8,498 bases of DNA from Burkholderiaceae bacterium (GTDB lineage: Bacteria; Pseudomonadota; Gammaproteobacteria; Burkholderiales; Burkholderiaceae_C): positions 1-8,498 of the forward strand of contig JAIRQU010000044.1 in assembly GCA_031256305.1 (NCBI GenBank), given 5' to 3'. How positions within the stretch are numbered: the stretch's first letter is position 1; every line of letters begins with the position of its first letter. The translations under genes and the position numbers were made by a program. The notes under the pieces are model-generated. The model ran no database searches and was not told the DNA's origin. It saw nothing but the letters and a program-made list of their open reading frames with translations. Shown piece by piece: positions 7,234 to 8,498 of the stretch.

Positions 7234-7854
7234 TCAACCGATACCCAGCGCGCTAAAAGTTTCAGCGCGTGCGCGCCGCTGAACGGCATAACGCAAACGC
7301 CGGGCGCGCACGATGGTGTGAAGATCAGATAACGCCTGCTCGAACGAACCATTGATTATCACATAGTCGAACTGGCTTGTCTGCGCCAGTTCGCGCTCGG
7401 CGTTTTGCAGGCGCAGCGCGATGGCTTCGGGCGCGTCCTCGCCGCGCTGCGTCAGGCGCGCGCGCAAGTCGTCCAGGCTGGGCGGCAGCACGAAGATCAA
7501 AATGGCGCCGGGAAAGCGCTGGCGGATTTGCAGCGCGCCCTGCCAGTCGATTTCCAGCATGACGTCGCGGCCTGCGGCCAGGCTGGCCTCGATACCGGCG
7601 CGCGAAGTGCCGTAGCGGTTGCCATGCACGCGCGCCCATTCGAGCAGACGGTTTTCGGCTACCAGGACGTCGAACTGACGGTCGCTGACGAAAAAGTACT
7701 CGCGGCCCTCCTGCTCCCGTCCGCGCGGCGCGCGCGTGGTGTGAGAGACCGAAGGCCGCACCCGCGCGTCGGCCTGAATCAGCGCCTTGACCAGGCTGGA
7801 TTTGCCCGCGCCGCTAGGCGCTGAAACGGCGAACAAATTGCCCGGATAGTCCAC
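7234..7854 (-). CDS. gmk: Guanylate kinase
   Basis: Gmk phosphorylates GMP to GDP with ATP in the cytoplasm, feeding GTP, dGTP and (p)ppGpp synthesis. The 206-residue protein is of normal length. The P-loop is at 11-20 ([10 protein letters not shown]). The GMP-binding region [20 protein letters not shown] is at about 37-56, followed by the adjacent GMP-contact segment ([13 protein letters not shown]). [12 protein letters not shown] carries the conserved DWQGA. The lid and C-terminal helices ([21 protein letters not shown]) are present. The start is GTG at 7852-7854, directly preceded by an in-frame TAA, so the frame cannot extend upstream. This start has no good ribosome site, whereas an ATG at 7874-7876 with GAGG six bases upstream lies one base out of frame (see findings). 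It lies 34 bases after the LLM gene and 57 before rpoZ. Confidence 0.95.
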   Translation of the reverse strand: MDYPGNLFAVSAPSGAGKSSLVKALIQADARVRPSVSHTTRAPRGREQEGREYFFVSDRQFDVLVAENRLLEWARVHGNRYGTSRAGIEASLAAGRDVMLEIDWQGALQIRQRFPGAILIFVLPPSLDDLRARLTQRGEDAPEAIALRLQNAERELAQTSQFDYVIINGSFEQALSDLHTIVRARRLRYAVQRRARAETFSALGIG

Positions 7855-7888
7855 TTAAATCCACTGCGGTTGTCATGTCCAGCCTCAA

Positions 7889-8498
7889 TTATCGTAGGCC
7901 CTTGACTTCGGCGGCAAGGGTCAGCGCGCGCAGCCGCAGTTGCGGCTCGTAGATGTCGCAGGTGAAGATCATTTCATCGCAGCCGGTCTGGTCGGCCAGC
8001 GCCTGCAAGCCCTGGCGCACGGTGGCGGGCGAACCGATCACGGCGCAGGCCAGAAAGTCATCGATGCCCGCGCGCTCGCCCGGCGTGAGCGATTCCAGCA
8101 AGCCCTGGCGCGGCGGCGGCAACAGACCGCGCTGTCCGCGCAGAATGCCCAGCACGCGCTGGAACACGCTGCTGGCCAGGTATTGCGCCTGCTCGTCGGT
8201 GGGCGCGGCGATCAGCGGCACGCCGATCATCACGCGCGGCTGGGCGCATTGCGCCGAGGGCTTGAAGCCGCGCCGATAGACCTCGATGGCCCGCATCAGG
8301 TGCGCGGGCGCAAAGTGCGAGGCAAACGCATAGGGCAGGCCGCGCAGGGCCGCCAGTTGCGCCGAAAACAGGCTCGACCCCAGCAGCCAGATGGGCACCC
8401 GCGTGCCCGCGCCCGGCGTGGCGATCAGCGGCTGGCCCGGCGCGGGCGGCTCCAGCAGGCGCTGCAACTGTTCCACGTCGCGCGGAAAGTCCTCCACC
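7889..8498 (-). CDS. LLM-class (luciferase-like) flavin monooxygenase, N-terminus missing
   Basis: The frame is open at the right edge of the window and ends at TAA 7889-7891, giving 203 codons with the stop. Visible features match the C-terminal part of bacterial luciferase-like flavin-dependent oxidoreductases of the YhbW/MsnO8 type. These are PIWLLGSSLFSAQLAALRGLPYAFASHF (about 35-62), the region around VMIGVPLIAAPTDEQAQ (89-105), and the family's closing block VIGSPATVRQGLQALADQTGCDEMIFTCDIYE (about 153-184). The family is about 330-340 residues long, so roughly 130 N-terminal residues are outside the window. The GTG near 8497 is an internal valine (VEDFPRDVEQLQ), not a start. Members use reduced flavin and oxygen; the substrate cannot be told from sequence. 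It ends 34 bases before gmk on the same strand, so cotranscription is likely. Confidence 0.88.
   Translation of the reverse strand, partial: VEDFPRDVEQLQRLLEPPAPGQPLIATPGAGTRVPIWLLGSSLFSAQLAALRGLPYAFASHFAPAHLMRAIEVYRRGFKPSAQCAQPRVMIGVPLIAAPTDEQAQYLASSVFQRVLGILRGQRGLLPPPRQGLLESLTPGERAGIDDFLACAVIGSPATVRQGLQALADQTGCDEMIFTCDIYEPQLRLRALTLAAEVKGLR

Noticed and set aside
6901..7332. A 143-codon open frame on the plus strand across rpoZ and the end of gmk
   Set aside because: It begins inside the rpoZ terminator region and runs antisense to two well-recognised genes, with no family resemblance.

Overview
The window looks like core chromosome of a GC-rich betaproteobacterium, most likely in the order Burkholderiales. 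This rests on three things: the PheS sequence has a longer segment before motif 2 than the E. coli enzyme, omega is short (68 residues) and ends in a [13 protein letters not shown] tail, and gmk, rpoZ and a SpoT-type gene lie in series. The genus cannot be fixed from the sequence alone. No mobile element, CRISPR array, tRNA or rRNA was seen.

The left half (1-4416, plus strand) is a translation and nucleoid block: the end of rplT (ribosomal protein L20), then pheS and pheT (the two subunits of phenylalanyl-tRNA synthetase), then ihfA (IHF alpha). This is the classical rplT-pheS-pheT-ihfA order. A strong hairpin with a T-tract sits between rplT and pheS. It may be the rplT terminator or a pheST attenuator, because an alternative pairing can be drawn that would exclude it.

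The right half (4456-8498, minus strand) reads right to left: the 3' part of a luciferase-like (LLM) flavin monooxygenase gene, gmk (guanylate kinase), rpoZ (RNA polymerase omega), a rho-independent terminator, then a 756-residue bifunctional RelA/SpoT-type (p)ppGpp synthetase/hydrolase with a candidate promoter of its own. The last three genes share a theme: Gmk makes the GDP that feeds (p)ppGpp synthesis, omega forms part of a ppGpp-binding site on RNA polymerase, and SpoT makes and degrades the signal. The spoT and ihfA genes converge with 39 bases between their stop codons.

I see no convincing new system; this is mostly ordinary housekeeping DNA. The points worth a second look are the possible attenuator before pheS, a run of nine C directly after the spoT start codon, a one-base frame offset at the 5' end of gmk, an LLM oxidoreductase where yicC often lies, and the N-terminal extension and uncertain start of IhfA.
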